DNA of 18,282 nt, taken from Leptospira dzoumogneensis (GTDB lineage: Bacteria; Spirochaetota; Leptospiria; Leptospirales; Leptospiraceae). Positions 7,361 to 14,328 of the stretch are shown here, one piece after another (the stretch's first letter is position 1; each line of letters opens with the position of its first letter). The position numbers and the translations under genes are program-made. The DNA lies in NCBI RefSeq assembly GCF_004770895.1, contig NZ_RQHS01000021.1, positions 1 to 18,282 on the forward strand, written 5' to 3'. The notes beneath the pieces were generated by a model. The model was not told the origin of the DNA. It did no database searches and was given only the letters and a program-made list of their open reading frames with translations.

Positions 7361-7400
7361 GCTATTTTTAGCGTGCTATATGTAGCATGGTATAAATAGC
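7361..7400. promoter_or_regulatory. Three-site operator array before XRE regulator
   Basis: Three 12-bp dyads lie end to end at an exact 14-bp spacing: GCTATTTTTAGC (7361-7372), GCTATATGTAGC (7375-7386) and GGTATAAATAGC (7389-7400). The first two share perfect GCTA-N4-TAGC arms; the third has one base changed. The array ends 22 bases before the ATG of the XRE-type gene. Most likely it is the operator bound by that regulator for autoregulation. The TATAAA inside the third site could be part of a -10 region. Confidence 0.65.
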
Positions 7401-7422
7401 AGAACAACCTTAAAATCCACGA

Positions 7423-7668
7423 ATGGATTACGAATCCTTTCAAAAGAATGTCAGCAAGCGAATCAAACAACTAAGGTTGGATAAGAAACTTTCCCAGGAG
7501 GAATTAACCGGACTGGATATGGGAGTTAGGGTTTACCAAAGGATAGAATCCGGCGATGGGTCCCCAAGTCTGCACAGTTTGTACAAAATTGCAAAAGCCC
7601 TCGGAGTGCATCCAAAGGAATTATTGAACATTCCGATGCCGGAAGAAAGATCGAAAAAGGCTAAATAA
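7423..7668 (+). CDS. XRE-type HTH transcriptional regulator
   Basis: An 81-residue protein that is almost entirely one HTH_3/XRE domain (about residues 10-68): KRIKQLRLDKKLSQEELTGL, a shortened turn, VRVYQRIESGDGSPSLHSLY and KIAKALGVHPKELL. It probably binds DNA as a dimer and may repress its own promoter through the operator array just upstream. There is no Shine-Dalgarno sequence before the ATG. It sits alone in the segment between the two identical IS copies, so it is mobile cargo, and no toxin or other partner gene lies next to it. A typical antitoxin or plasmid/phage control protein are both possible. Confidence 0.8.
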   Translation: MDYESFQKNVSKRIKQLRLDKKLSQEELTGLDMGVRVYQRIESGDGSPSLHSLYKIAKALGVHPKELLNIPMPEERSKKAK

Positions 7669-7754
7669 CCGAATTTCTCATTTTTCCATTTACATTCGGT
7701 CCTATTAAAAATTCTGTAAATTCGATTTATTAACCAGAAAATCGACCGCTTTCC

Positions 7755-9005
7755 ATGCAGAATTTCAACCGAGAAAAATCCTCAAAAAAAGGTCTTCAAA
7801 TACAAACCATTGAGGAAGCACAACAATGGTCAAAATTTGTTATATCCCCTGTAACCATTGCTCACAAATCGCGCGCGCAGAAGGAAAAGTCGGAAGACGG
7901 TAAGAAAAATAAGTCAGCAACAAATACCTCTAGCAAATTCAAACATGCAGGAATCAGAATAGAGTTCTTCGAGCAGATCACAAAGAAGATCTTGCATGAC
8001 TTTTACAAAAAGAAATGTCCTCACTGCGAGAATCAAATACTGGACAAAGAAATCTCAACTCGACCGGATCTAATTCGTTGTAGAGTTTGCCATTACCAAA
8101 CTTCAAGACTGGCATACACTCCCCTCCACCAATGTAAACTTCCGCTCTGGATGTTCGGATATGTATTTTACGAATCTCTCATCCAACATCCAAAAGTTCT
8201 CACCTCAATAGAGATCTCCAAGAGATTAGGTATTTCATATAAAGCAGCTCTGTTACTCAAAAGAAGATTCCAAGTATTTGCATCAGAACAATTAGATAAA
8301 TATAAACAAATAACATTCAAACTCTTGGAGGATGAATTTAGAGACTTCAATTTGCCTCCAAACGAGAATACGAATATTACAAAGAAAATGGCAAAGCATT
8401 CGTATATATGTGCAGATACTGCCGTTTTGTATTCTGCATCTGCAAGAGCAAACAAAGGAAGAAAACGTTTCCGTCACAGTGGAGCTACTGCATCCATATA
8501 TCTCTCGGATAAACTTGGTGGAAAACAAATCGGAACCTTAGTTCATACAATTGCAATCAAAGGTGGGCCTGTATTTTTTCATTCAGTTCCAAATCAAAAA
8601 GCAAATACACTTGGACCAATCATCAAAGAACATTTGCCAATTAGAACTCCGCTATTCACGGACCAAGGATACCGTTGGCTTTGGGGAATATACAGAAATC
8701 ATAGATCGGTAAATCACAATGCGAAATCAAAAGAAGGAAGATATCGTTGGGCAAGGAATAGATGGAGCAAACATGGAGTTCATTCTCAAGTAGCAGAAGG
8801 AAATCAGAGATTACTCAAAACTTCCTTCGGTGCATATTGTTATACAACACCAGAATACTCGACTCTGTATCTGAATGAATTTGCCTTCCTCAAGAACGCG
8901 AAAGTCATCGGACTCGACGCTTTAGTTCAGAAGGAAGAGGAAGGTTCTGTGAGGATTGGAGCTAGGTTATATTTACCTCAACACATCATTCAGAAGTTTC
9001 CCTAA
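7755..9005 (+). CDS. IS1595-family transposase, copy B frame
   Basis: A 416-residue open frame. Residues 1-29 come from DNA left of the IS. From residue 30 on it is the transposase: zinc ribbon cysteines C88, C91, C109 and C112; HTH around 152-171; catalytic D221, D303 and E348 in an ISXO2-like DDE fold; [11 protein letters not shown] at 372-382. The enzyme would cut and join the element's ends. The last nine residues (about 408-416) are read from DNA beyond the IS, antisense to the flagellar gene, where the stop is finally met. Inside the element there is no standard start or stop codon, so expression depends on the flanks; here the ATG at 7755 supplies a start without an obvious ribosome-binding site. 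Confidence 0.75.
   Translation: MQNFNREKSSKKGLQIQTIEEAQQWSKFVISPVTIAHKSRAQKEKSEDGKKNKSATNTSSKFKHAGIRIEFFEQITKKILHDFYKKKCPHCENQILDKEISTRPDLIRCRVCHYQTSRLAYTPLHQCKLPLWMFGYVFYESLIQHPKVLTSIEISKRLGISYKAALLLKRRFQVFASEQLDKYKQITFKLLEDEFRDFNLPPNENTNITKKMAKHSYICADTAVLYSASARANKGRKRFRHSGATASIYLSDKLGGKQIGTLVHTIAIKGGPVFFHSVPNQKANTLGPIIKEHLPIRTPLFTDQGYRWLWGIYRNHRSVNHNAKSKEGRYRWARNRWSKHGVHSQVAEGNQRLLKTSFGAYCYTTPEYSTLYLNEFAFLKNAKVIGLDALVQKEEEGSVRIGARLYLPQHIIQKFP
7844..8970 (+). mobile_element. IS1595-family (ISXO2-like) element, copy B
   Basis: Second copy of the 1127-bp element, identical by eye to copy A and in the same orientation, 1217 bp further on. The left flank is TTTGTTAT and the right flank is ATTTACCT. 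The right flank matches the left flank of copy A, not its own left flank. The pair therefore behaves like one compound unit of about 3.47 kb (5500-8970), inserted right at the end of the flagellar gene. Confidence 0.75.
8971..8978. repeat. 8-bp direct repeat, right outer side
   Basis: ATTTACCT, identical to 5492-5499. On the minus strand it reads AGGTAAAT and contains the last codon and the TAA stop of the flagellar gene. The insertion therefore left that gene's coding sequence intact. Confidence 0.65.
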
Positions 9006-9836
9006 CATTTGGTCCTGGGTTTGAACAGTCTTCTGATTCGCTTCATAAGAGCGGTTTACTTCAATCATCTCAACCATTTCAGTAACGACACTAACATTAG
9101 AAGCTTCTAAATAACCTTGGAGAAGGTTCGGTTCTTCTTCCAAAAGAAAAGGTCTTGGTTCACCTGACTCAGGAGTATCATTATAGAAGGAGTCCCCTTC
9201 TTTATCCAAGTGACGAGGATTTTCTACAGTACGTATCTTGATACGATCTAAAAGAACAGGAGTTTCAAATCTATTTTTGTCCGCACCAACGGAATTACGA
9301 GGATCATTACCTATCTCGCCGTTGATCCAAACTTCTCCATTCTCTTTGATCAAAAAATTACCACGAGCAACTTTGATCGGGCCATTCTCACCCATCAAAG
9401 GAAAACCTTGAGGAGTCACCAAGTAACCGTTCGTATCCAAAACGAATGCACCTGAGCGAGAAAGTCTTTCCCCTCTATTAGTTAACACGCTAAAAAATGC
9501 AGGATGTTCAGTGCCGGGTCTATCTTGTAGCATCATGTCGAAAGGATTGTCTGTCTTCTTCACAGCACCTTGTTCGAATCTTGTATAAATTTCATTTACC
9601 TCGGCGCCTAACCCGAGTTTGCCGACCACAGGAGCAGTGTCGAACGAGCCCATAGGCACTTTGCCCACGCCGTCTTCGCTGAATCTATGGATCAAAAGTT
9701 CAGGAAAAGTTTTGAACAACGTTGTGTCCCTTTTGAATGCAGTCTTGTCCACGTTCGCAAGATTGTTTGAGATCACGTCCATGCGTGTCTGCTGCACGAT
9801 CATCCCGTTGGATCCTGTGTACATTCCTCTTAACAT
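8973..9836 (-). CDS. flgF: Flagellar basal-body rod protein FlgF-type
   Basis: A 287-residue rod/hook-family protein that forms part of the periplasmic flagellar rod. The N-terminus has the rod-family motif [18 protein letters not shown] (residues 20-37). The middle has the FlgE/F/G-type core ([20 protein letters not shown]). The C-terminus is the Flg_bbr_C helix ([20 protein letters not shown] and [18 protein letters not shown]). VDKTAFKRD instead of the usual V-N-T-x-G-F-K fits FlgF/FlhO better than FlgG; the distinction is from memory and not certain. The start at 9836 ([11 protein letters not shown]) is preceded by AGGAG; an ATG 33 codons further up would add an atypical tail. The stop lies only a few bases from the end of IS copy B. 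Confidence 0.8.
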   Translation of the reverse strand: MLRGMYTGSNGMIVQQTRMDVISNNLANVDKTAFKRDTTLFKTFPELLIHRFSEDGVGKVPMGSFDTAPVVGKLGLGAEVNEIYTRFEQGAVKKTDNPFDMMLQDRPGTEHPAFFSVLTNRGERLSRSGAFVLDTNGYLVTPQGFPLMGENGPIKVARGNFLIKENGEVWINGEIGNDPRNSVGADKNRFETPVLLDRIKIRTVENPRHLDKEGDSFYNDTPESGEPRPFLLEEEPNLLQGYLEASNVSVVTEMVEMIEVNRSYEANQKTVQTQDQMLGKLLNDVLR

Positions 9837-9921
9837 TCTTCTTTCTCCTGCTCCTTTTAAGGATCGGAATTTTTTAAAGATCCCATTACGCTTTTGAAGA
9901 CATAAAAAGAAAAAATAAGAA

Positions 9922-9932
9922 GGAGTTCCTAC
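9922..9932. repeat. GGAGTTCCTAC motif, copy 1
   Basis: GGAGTTCCTAC, read GTAGGAACTCC on the other strand. The same word recurs at 10292-10301 (one base shorter match) and 12983-12993, always between genes. From memory such GTAGGAACTCC words are common in Leptospira intergenic DNA; their function is unknown to me. Confidence 0.5.
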
Positions 9933-9966
9933 CAACTTCAGAAATCGATTTCGGGGTTTGGCCGCC

Positions 9967-9984
9967 TCCCGCCCGATGGCGGGA
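9967..9984. repeat. GC-rich hairpin 1
   Basis: Perfect 7-bp stem TCCCGCC/GGCGGGA around CGAT. It is part of a GC-rich block (about 9960-10067) that looks like a small intergenic repeat unit. Confidence 0.5.
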
Positions 9985-10017
9985 CCGGGCTGCTACGGGT
10001 TCGGCGAGTCCGCCTCA

Positions 10018-10034
10018 TCCCACCTTCGGTGGGA
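10018..10034. repeat. GC-rich hairpin 2
   Basis: Perfect 7-bp stem TCCCACC/GGTGGGA around TTC, in the same GC-rich block. A less perfect third inverted repeat (TTCGCA...TGCGGAA) follows at about 10044-10061. Confidence 0.5.
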
Positions 10035-10199
10035 CAAGCCCTTCGCATCCCTTGCGGAACGCGGAACAGTGATTCAGAAAATCCCATTCCAAACGAGGTC
10101 GGCACGGAATCCAGAATCTACATTCCATCCCAAAAGCGCACAAACCTGGCTTGATAATTTGGAAATTTTCTGATATAGAGCCAGGAAGCAACCTCCCAC

Positions 10200-10234
10200 G
10201 GGGCCCTCCTCCACCACCCAAACTCGGGCGGGGG
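10200..10234 (-). repeat. GC-rich inverted repeat downstream of perR
   Basis: On the minus strand CCGCCC, a short loop GAGTTT, and GGGTGG can pair with one G-U wobble. Flanking GGCCCC/GGGGCC-like arms lengthen the structure. It lies about 65 bases past the perR stop and could stabilise or end that transcript, but no T-tract follows, so I do not call it a classical terminator. Confidence 0.35.
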
Positions 10235-10291
10235 CCGTCTTTGAAAAAATGTGTTCGATTAAAACCCAGTGTGGTACCCGAAGCAGCCGAA

Positions 10292-10301
10292 GAGTTCCTA
10301 C
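10292..10301. repeat. GAGTTCCTAC motif, copy 2
   Basis: Second intergenic occurrence of the word, overlapping the stop region of perR (the gene ends at 10298). Confidence 0.45.
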
Positions 10302-10732
10302 TTCTTCTTGCCTTTCAAGGTGATAGATAAATTGCAATCTTCCAGGGTTTTGCCCGTTTTCGCGGTGAAATCTTTTTTAAGTTCAGAGAGTATCTTTTCT
10401 TGGAGTTTGGAATCCAAATCTATATCGAAAATTTCCCCAGTCTCTTCGTCGATCGCATGGTGATGATTTCCCAAATTAGAATCGTATAATGTAATCCCGG
10501 ACTTCAATTCCAGAAGATGTACGATCCCCTTTTCAGAGAATAATTTCAGATTATTAAAAACGGTCGCCCGAGACGCATTCGGCATATGCTCATTTACCAG
10601 ATGAAATACCTGGTCCGCTGTCAAATGTTGGGGCTCCGACAATAGAAGATTCGCCATTTGTAACCGTTGCACGGTCACATTGATCCCAGCCTCTTCTAAT
10701 ATCTTCTTAGTTCTCTCGTAAGAGTCCTTCAT
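10298..10732 (-). CDS. perR: PerR-type Fur-family peroxide regulator
   Basis: A 144-residue Fur-family repressor. The winged-helix part spans residues 1-80 ([20 protein letters not shown] and [15 protein letters not shown], then the recognition helix [13 protein letters not shown]); the dimer/metal part follows. Ligands expected for the regulatory metal site of PerR are present: H36, D84, H90, H92 and D103 or D105. The two C-x-x-C pairs of a structural zinc site, usual in other Fur proteins, are absent (one cysteine in all), as reported for the Leptospira PerR. It diverges from ankB-katE, the arrangement known around leptospiral perR, where PerR represses katE until peroxide oxidises it. A PerR-like box overlaps a possible -10 (TAGAAT) of its own promoter. 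Confidence 0.88.
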   Translation of the reverse strand: MKDSYERTKKILEEAGINVTVQRLQMANLLLSEPQHLTADQVFHLVNEHMPNASRATVFNNLKLFSEKGIVHLLELKSGITLYDSNLGNHHHAIDEETGEIFDIDLDSKLQEKILSELKKDFTAKTGKTLEDCNLSITLKGKKK

Positions 10733-10769
10733 ATCTTCAGATTACCACCCCGTCCTTTTTTGTCCACAA

Positions 10770-10786
10770 TTTAGACTTATTCTAAA
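10770..10786. promoter_or_regulatory. PerR-box-like operator, perR side
   Basis: TTTAGACTTATTCTAAA: arms TTTAGA and TCTAAA are perfect 6-bp inverted repeats around CTTAT. On the minus strand it contains TAGAAT, a good -10 for perR, 38-46 bases from the perR ATG. This suggests autoregulation. Confidence 0.6.
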
Positions 10787-10793
10787 AAAAGAC

Positions 10794-10833
10794 TTGAACT
10801 AAAAACTTCCTAATTTAGACTAAGTCTAAATTA
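10794..10833 (+). promoter_or_regulatory. ankB-katE promoter with perfect PerR-type palindrome
   Basis: A 23-bp perfect palindrome occupies 10811-10833: left arm TAATTTAGACT, centre A, right arm AGTCTAAATTA. It shares the TTTAGA...TCTAAA core with the box at 10770-10786. A plausible promoter, TTGAAC (10794-10799) with a 16-base spacer to TAGACT (10816-10821), has its -10 inside the palindrome, so a bound repressor would block it. Confidence 0.65.
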
Positions 10834-10858
10834 ATAATAGATCCAGAAGATGAGCTGA

Positions 10859-10881
10859 GGGGCCCTCCCCCCTCTTGGGGA
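10859..10881 (+). promoter_or_regulatory. GGGGCCCTCC word and hairpin over ankB RBS
   Basis: GGGGCCCTCC at 10859-10868 repeats the word at 10200-10209. TCCCC (10866-10870) can pair with GGGGA (10877-10881), the only Shine-Dalgarno-like sequence before the ankB ATG, across a 6-base loop. The stem is short, so any effect on translation is speculative. Confidence 0.35.
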
Positions 10882-10888
10882 AATAGAT

Positions 10889-11401
10889 ATGGAAGATAAA
10901 AACGGAACTTCTGCCTGGGAGAAATACAAAACCACGATGTCCGCATCTTCAGACCGGAACTCTTTCGATCTAGCGAGAAGTGGAAACTTAGAGGATCTTT
11001 CGAGAAAGTTAGACTCTCTTAAAGATATCAACCTGAAAAATGAGAAGGGTCATAGCCTTCTCATGTTGGCCGCTTATTATGGCCAAGAAGGAACAGTTCG
11101 TTATTTATTGTCCCAAGGTGCTGATCCGAATTCAACGGATCTTTCCGGAAACTCCATATTGATGGGAGTTTCTTTTAAAGGATATTCTAATATTCTAAAA
11201 CTCCTTTTGGAAGCGGGAGCCGATCCGGACTATCAAAATCCTAAAGGACAGACCGCTCTTCAATTTGCTGAAATGTTCGGCCGCAGAGAGATCTGCCGGA
11301 TCCTTTCTCAAAATACCTCACAGTCCTCTTCCACAATTTCTTTTATGAGATCTTGGATTCGATTCTTCACTCAAAACGCGCTTAAAGGAGGCAGACGATG
11401 A
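10889..11401 (+). CDS. ankB: Ankyrin-repeat protein of catalase locus
   Basis: A 170-residue cytoplasmic-type protein made of about four ankyrin repeats (residues 24-140): [10 protein letters not shown], then [20 protein letters not shown] with [12 protein letters not shown], then [20 protein letters not shown] with [11 protein letters not shown], then [20 protein letters not shown]. It has no signal peptide. The stop overlaps the catalase start (ATGA at 11398-11401), so the two are co-translated and probably co-repressed by PerR. In other bacteria an ankyrin protein (AnkB) next to catalase is needed for full catalase activity, possibly through heme supply or assembly; I assume the same role here. 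The C-terminal 30 residues are basic and Ser/Thr-rich and lie outside the repeats. Confidence 0.85.
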   Translation: MEDKNGTSAWEKYKTTMSASSDRNSFDLARSGNLEDLSRKLDSLKDINLKNEKGHSLLMLAAYYGQEGTVRYLLSQGADPNSTDLSGNSILMGVSFKGYSNILKLLLEAGADPDYQNPKGQTALQFAEMFGRREICRILSQNTSQSSSTISFMRSWIRFFTQNALKGGRR

Positions 11402-12852
11402 GTAAAAAAACTTTGACCACTTCGGGAGGACATCCGGTTCCTCAAAACCAACATTCAGTGACCGCAGGATCCAGAGGTCCTATCCTAATACAGGACACTC
11501 ACTTGATAGAAAAATTAGCCCATTTCAACAGGGAAAGGATCCCGGAAAGAGTCGTTCATGCGAAAGGTGCAGGAGCTTACGGCGTATTGACCATTACAAA
11601 AGATTTAAGTGAATATTCTAGAGCATCCGTTTTTTCTAAAGTAGGTAAAACCACTCCTCTATTCTTAAGATTTTCCACTGTTGCGGGAGAAAAAGGTTCC
11701 GCGGATACGGAAAGAGATCCAAGGGGATTTGCGGTTAAGTTTTATACGGAAGAAGGTATCTGGGATTTGGTCGGGAATAATACTCCTGTGTTCTTCGAAA
11801 GGGATCCATTAAAATTTCCCGATTTTATCCATTCCCAAAAAAGAGATCCGATCACCGGTTATAAAAATCCTTTCCGTATGTGGGATTATTGGGCCAAAGC
11901 TCCGGAAGCTCTTCATCAAATGACGATACTTTTCGGGGATAGAGGAATTCCTGACGGTTTTAGATTTATGAACGGTTATGGAAGCCATACTTTCGGTCTT
12001 TGGAATAAAAAAGGAGAACGTTTCTGGGTCAAATTCCACTTCAAATCTTTGCAAGGGATCAAAAACTTGAGTCCTCAAAAGGCGGCAGAGTTAGCCGGAA
12101 CCGATCCTGACTATGCAACCAGAGATCTTTTCGAGGCGATTGAAAGAAAAGAATTCCCTAAATGGAGATTCTGCGTGCAGATCATGCCGGAAAAAGATGC
12201 AGAAAACTTTAAGTTCAACCCTTTCGATCTAACCAAGGTTTGGTCCCATAAGGATTATCCTCTAATAGAAGTCGGGATCATGGAATTGAACCAAAACCCT
12301 AAGAACTATTTCGAAGAAGTGGAACAGGCTGCTTTCTCTCCTTCCAATATGCCTCCTGGGATCGGAGCTTCTCCGGACAAAATGTTGCAAGGCAGATTGT
12401 TCGCTTATCCGGATGCTCAGAGATATCGTTTGGGGATCCAATACCAACAACTTCCGGTCAACCGTCCCCGCAGCGAGGTGAATGTGTATCATAGAGACGG
12501 CAGCATGAAGTTCCAAAACGACGGCCAATATGATAATTACGAACCGAACGGTTTTGGCGGTCCTTCTCAAGAAGGATCTTATGCGGAACCTCCGTTAAAA
12601 ATCTCAGGTGATGCGAGCCGTTATGATTCTCATGCAGGGAACGATGATTTTTCCCAAGCAGGAGACTTGTATCGTCTCATGAGCCCGGAAGAAAGGGAAC
12701 GTTTGACTAGCACGATCGCTTCTACTATGAAGTCGATACCGAATGGTTTGGCGATCGAGAATATCAAACATTTCTATAAATGTGATGTGGAATACGGGAC
12801 TAAGATCGCGGAAAAGCTGGGGATCTCCGTTAAAGAAGTACGGAATTCGTAA
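11398..12852 (+). CDS. katE: Monofunctional heme catalase
   Basis: A 484-residue small-subunit (clade 3-like) catalase that splits hydrogen peroxide into water and oxygen. The active-site motif is intact: [13 protein letters not shown] with catalytic H54, [11 protein letters not shown] with N127, and the heme-ligand motif R332-LFA-Y336 ([11 protein letters not shown]). The start region has the usual [14 protein letters not shown]. There is no signal peptide, but the leptospiral enzyme has been reported to be active in the periplasm, so its location cannot be settled from sequence. It is the last gene of the ankB-katE unit under the PerR-type operator and is followed by a strong hairpin. Confidence 0.95.
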   Translation: MSKKTLTTSGGHPVPQNQHSVTAGSRGPILIQDTHLIEKLAHFNRERIPERVVHAKGAGAYGVLTITKDLSEYSRASVFSKVGKTTPLFLRFSTVAGEKGSADTERDPRGFAVKFYTEEGIWDLVGNNTPVFFERDPLKFPDFIHSQKRDPITGYKNPFRMWDYWAKAPEALHQMTILFGDRGIPDGFRFMNGYGSHTFGLWNKKGERFWVKFHFKSLQGIKNLSPQKAAELAGTDPDYATRDLFEAIERKEFPKWRFCVQIMPEKDAENFKFNPFDLTKVWSHKDYPLIEVGIMELNQNPKNYFEEVEQAAFSPSNMPPGIGASPDKMLQGRLFAYPDAQRYRLGIQYQQLPVNRPRSEVNVYHRDGSMKFQNDGQYDNYEPNGFGGPSQEGSYAEPPLKISGDASRYDSHAGNDDFSQAGDLYRLMSPEERERLTSTIASTMKSIPNGLAIENIKHFYKCDVEYGTKIAEKLGISVKEVRNS

Positions 12853-12879
12853 CTTGTATTGCGACACCGATCGACTCGT

Positions 12880-12911
12880 GGTCAAAAAATCCTGCATGGG
12901 ATTTTTTGACC
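12880..12911. terminator. Strong terminator hairpin after katE
   Basis: The arms GGTCAAAAAATCC (12880-12892) and GGATTTTTTGACC (12899-12911) are a perfect 13-bp inverted repeat around TGCATG. The T-tract lies inside the stem. It sits 28 bases past the katE stop and would work on either strand. Confidence 0.7.
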
Positions 12912-12928
12912 GAAGAGGAGAGCGGGAT

Positions 12929-12948
12929 CCGAAACCTTTAGGTTTCGG
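12929..12948. repeat. Second hairpin after katE
   Basis: Perfect 8-bp stem CCGAAACC/GGTTTCGG around TTTA. No T-tract follows. It may back up the terminator just before it. Confidence 0.45.
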
Positions 12949-12982
12949 AGTCGCCCCAAATCTTCCCGATCTTCGCCTTCTT

Positions 12983-12993
12983 GGAGTTCCTAC
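12983..12993. repeat. GGAGTTCCTAC motif, copy 3
   Basis: Third intergenic copy of the word also found at 9922-9932 and 10292-10301, here between katE and the ATP-grasp operon. Confidence 0.5.
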
Positions 12994-13040
12994 ATTCTTC
13001 CTACAAACCGGCCGGATTTTGTCTCATTCCTAAAAAACCT

Positions 13041-13069
13041 TTGACATCTCTTGTTCTGAAGGCTATCTA
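13041..13069 (+). promoter_or_regulatory. Near-consensus promoter of the ATP-grasp operon
   Basis: TTGACA (13041-13046), a 17-base spacer, then TATCTA (13064-13069). The ATG at 13078 begins only 8 bases past the -10 box, so transcription would start at or within a base or two of the ATG. The transcript should be nearly leaderless. Confidence 0.6.
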
Positions 13070-13077
13070 TCCAGGGG

Positions 13078-14328
13078 ATGAAGAAAAAAGGGTATTTTCT
13101 CTCCTTAGGAGCCGGTAAAAACCAGGTACCCTTGATTTCTGCGGCAAGAGCACTGGGCTTGGAAGTAGCCGCAGTAGACAAAAACGATAAGGCGCCGGGC
13201 TTCGCGATGGCAAGCCTAAGGATCATAGAATCCACCTTCGAATACAGAAGGATCTTAAGAGCAGTCGCAGAAAATCCATTGCCTACTCCGATCATCGGGT
13301 TAGGAACAAGATCTTTCGGTAAAGCAACTTATAGCACTGCATATCTTGCGGAAAAATTAAAACTGAAATATGCAAGCACCGAATCTGTATTAAAATTTTC
13401 TGATAAACAAATTCTGAAAGAGACTTTGGCCCCAAAAGGGATAAGGGTCCCAAGAGAGATCCCTGCTTCGGAGATCAAAGCAAAGTCTAAATCTTTTCCT
13501 TATCCTTGGATCCTAAAACCTAGCCAGGGCAGCGGCAAATCAGGGATCCAACTCGTAGAATCCGATTCAGATCTGAAATCGATTTCTAATTTAATTTCCC
13601 CTAAAAAACAGCCTAAATCAAAAACCACTGCCAATTCCCCTCATCCTGAAACCTGGCTTTTAGAAGAGTATATTCCAGGTCCTGAATATACCGTTTTGGG
13701 ATTGGTAGAAGGTTCCGAATTTCATTTGGTGAATATTTCCTTGAAGGAAACTTCTTCTTTTCCTCCTTTTCTGGAAGCCGCTCATCGTTTGCCCTTCCCA
13801 AAATCGGAATTGGAAGGAGAGATCAAGATGTTGTGCAGAGCAATCGTTAAGGCCACCGGTCTGAAAAATTGTCCTTTTGTAGCCGAGTTCAGATCGGACG
13901 AGAACGGGGATCTTGTTTTGATCGAAGCGGCTCCGGAAGTGGGCGGTGAATATCTGGCGGATGTTCTTGTTCCGGGTTATTCCGGTTACGATTATTTCAC
14001 TAATTTAGTCAAACTTTTGGTGGGAGAACCGATCACCCCTCCCCCTTCTAGTTTAGAAATTCCTAAAAAACTAAAATCTCAAGTTCGTTTTGATATTCCT
14101 CCCAGAGGAGTTTCCGTTCTAAAATCCTGGGAAAATTTTCCCACCGCTTTCGGTGAGACAATTCTTTTGGACCAAAACTTAAAAGAGCTCGGTTCTAAAC
14201 TGGATACTTCTTTAGGAAACGAAACAAGGACCAGAGTTCTTTGCGTAAGATCTAAAGCTTCTTCTTCGGAAGAAGAATGGAATGGTTCCGTGAAAAATCG
14301 TTTGAAGGCGGAATATGAAGCCCGCTGA
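13078..14328 (+). CDS. ATP-grasp family ligase
   Basis: A 416-residue ATP-grasp protein. The N-terminal pre-ATP-grasp domain has LSLGAGKNQVPLISAARALG and LEVAAVDKN, as in PurK- or carboxylase-like enzymes. The ATP-binding half has PWILKPSQGSGKSGI (K147) and LLEEYIPGPEYTV (E196/E197). The metal-binding end is FVAEFRSDENGDLVLIEAAP (E283) with EVGGEYL. Such enzymes join a carboxylate to an amine or similar nucleophile through an acyl phosphate. The substrate cannot be read from the sequence. The gene overlaps the following methyltransferase by 14 bp and heads a four-gene overlapping operon, so the product may act on a molecule that is then methylated. Confidence 0.85.
   Translation: MKKKGYFLSLGAGKNQVPLISAARALGLEVAAVDKNDKAPGFAMASLRIIESTFEYRRILRAVAENPLPTPIIGLGTRSFGKATYSTAYLAEKLKLKYASTESVLKFSDKQILKETLAPKGIRVPREIPASEIKAKSKSFPYPWILKPSQGSGKSGIQLVESDSDLKSISNLISPKKQPKSKTTANSPHPETWLLEEYIPGPEYTVLGLVEGSEFHLVNISLKETSSFPPFLEAAHRLPFPKSELEGEIKMLCRAIVKATGLKNCPFVAEFRSDENGDLVLIEAAPEVGGEYLADVLVPGYSGYDYFTNLVKLLVGEPITPPPSSLEIPKKLKSQVRFDIPPRGVSVLKSWENFPTAFGETILLDQNLKELGSKLDTSLGNETRTRVLCVRSKASSSEEEWNGSVKNRLKAEYEAR

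Larger units (their letters stand above)
9837..10297. other. Gene-poor GC-rich intergenic region
   Basis: About 460 bases between flgF and perR without a convincing gene; the short frames here have no ribosome-binding site or recognisable product. It is markedly GC-richer than its surroundings between about 9960 and 10070 and again at 10195-10240, and holds several hairpins described separately. It presumably includes the flgF promoter and the 3' end of the perR transcript, neither of which I can place. Confidence 0.6.

Noticed and set aside
7216..7470. 84-codon minus-strand open frame over the operator array
   Set aside because: It covers the promoter of the XRE gene and part of its coding sequence on the other strand; no ribosome-binding site or recognisable motif.
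7669..7694. CCGAAT/ATTCGG inverted repeat after the XRE gene as terminator
   Set aside because: Six-base arms with a loop of 14 bases and no T-tract; too weak.
6627..7843. Idea that 7755-7843 and 6627-7060 are the two halves of one gene split by an IS
   Set aside because: Their IS-adjacent 8-mers do not match, and removing a 1127-bp element plus an 8-bp duplication would leave the halves out of frame.
7836..7845. GTTATAT beside copy B as a target-site duplication
   Set aside because: The matching GTTATAT at the right end is also present in copy A, so it belongs to the element itself.
9837..9935. N-terminal extension of the FlgF-type protein to an ATG at 9935
   Set aside because: The extension has no rod-protein character, while the ATG at 9836 gives the standard N-terminus and has AGGAG upstream.
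10015..10337. Short open frames in the GC-rich intergenic block
   Set aside because: They run through hairpins, are compositionally biased, and have no start signals.
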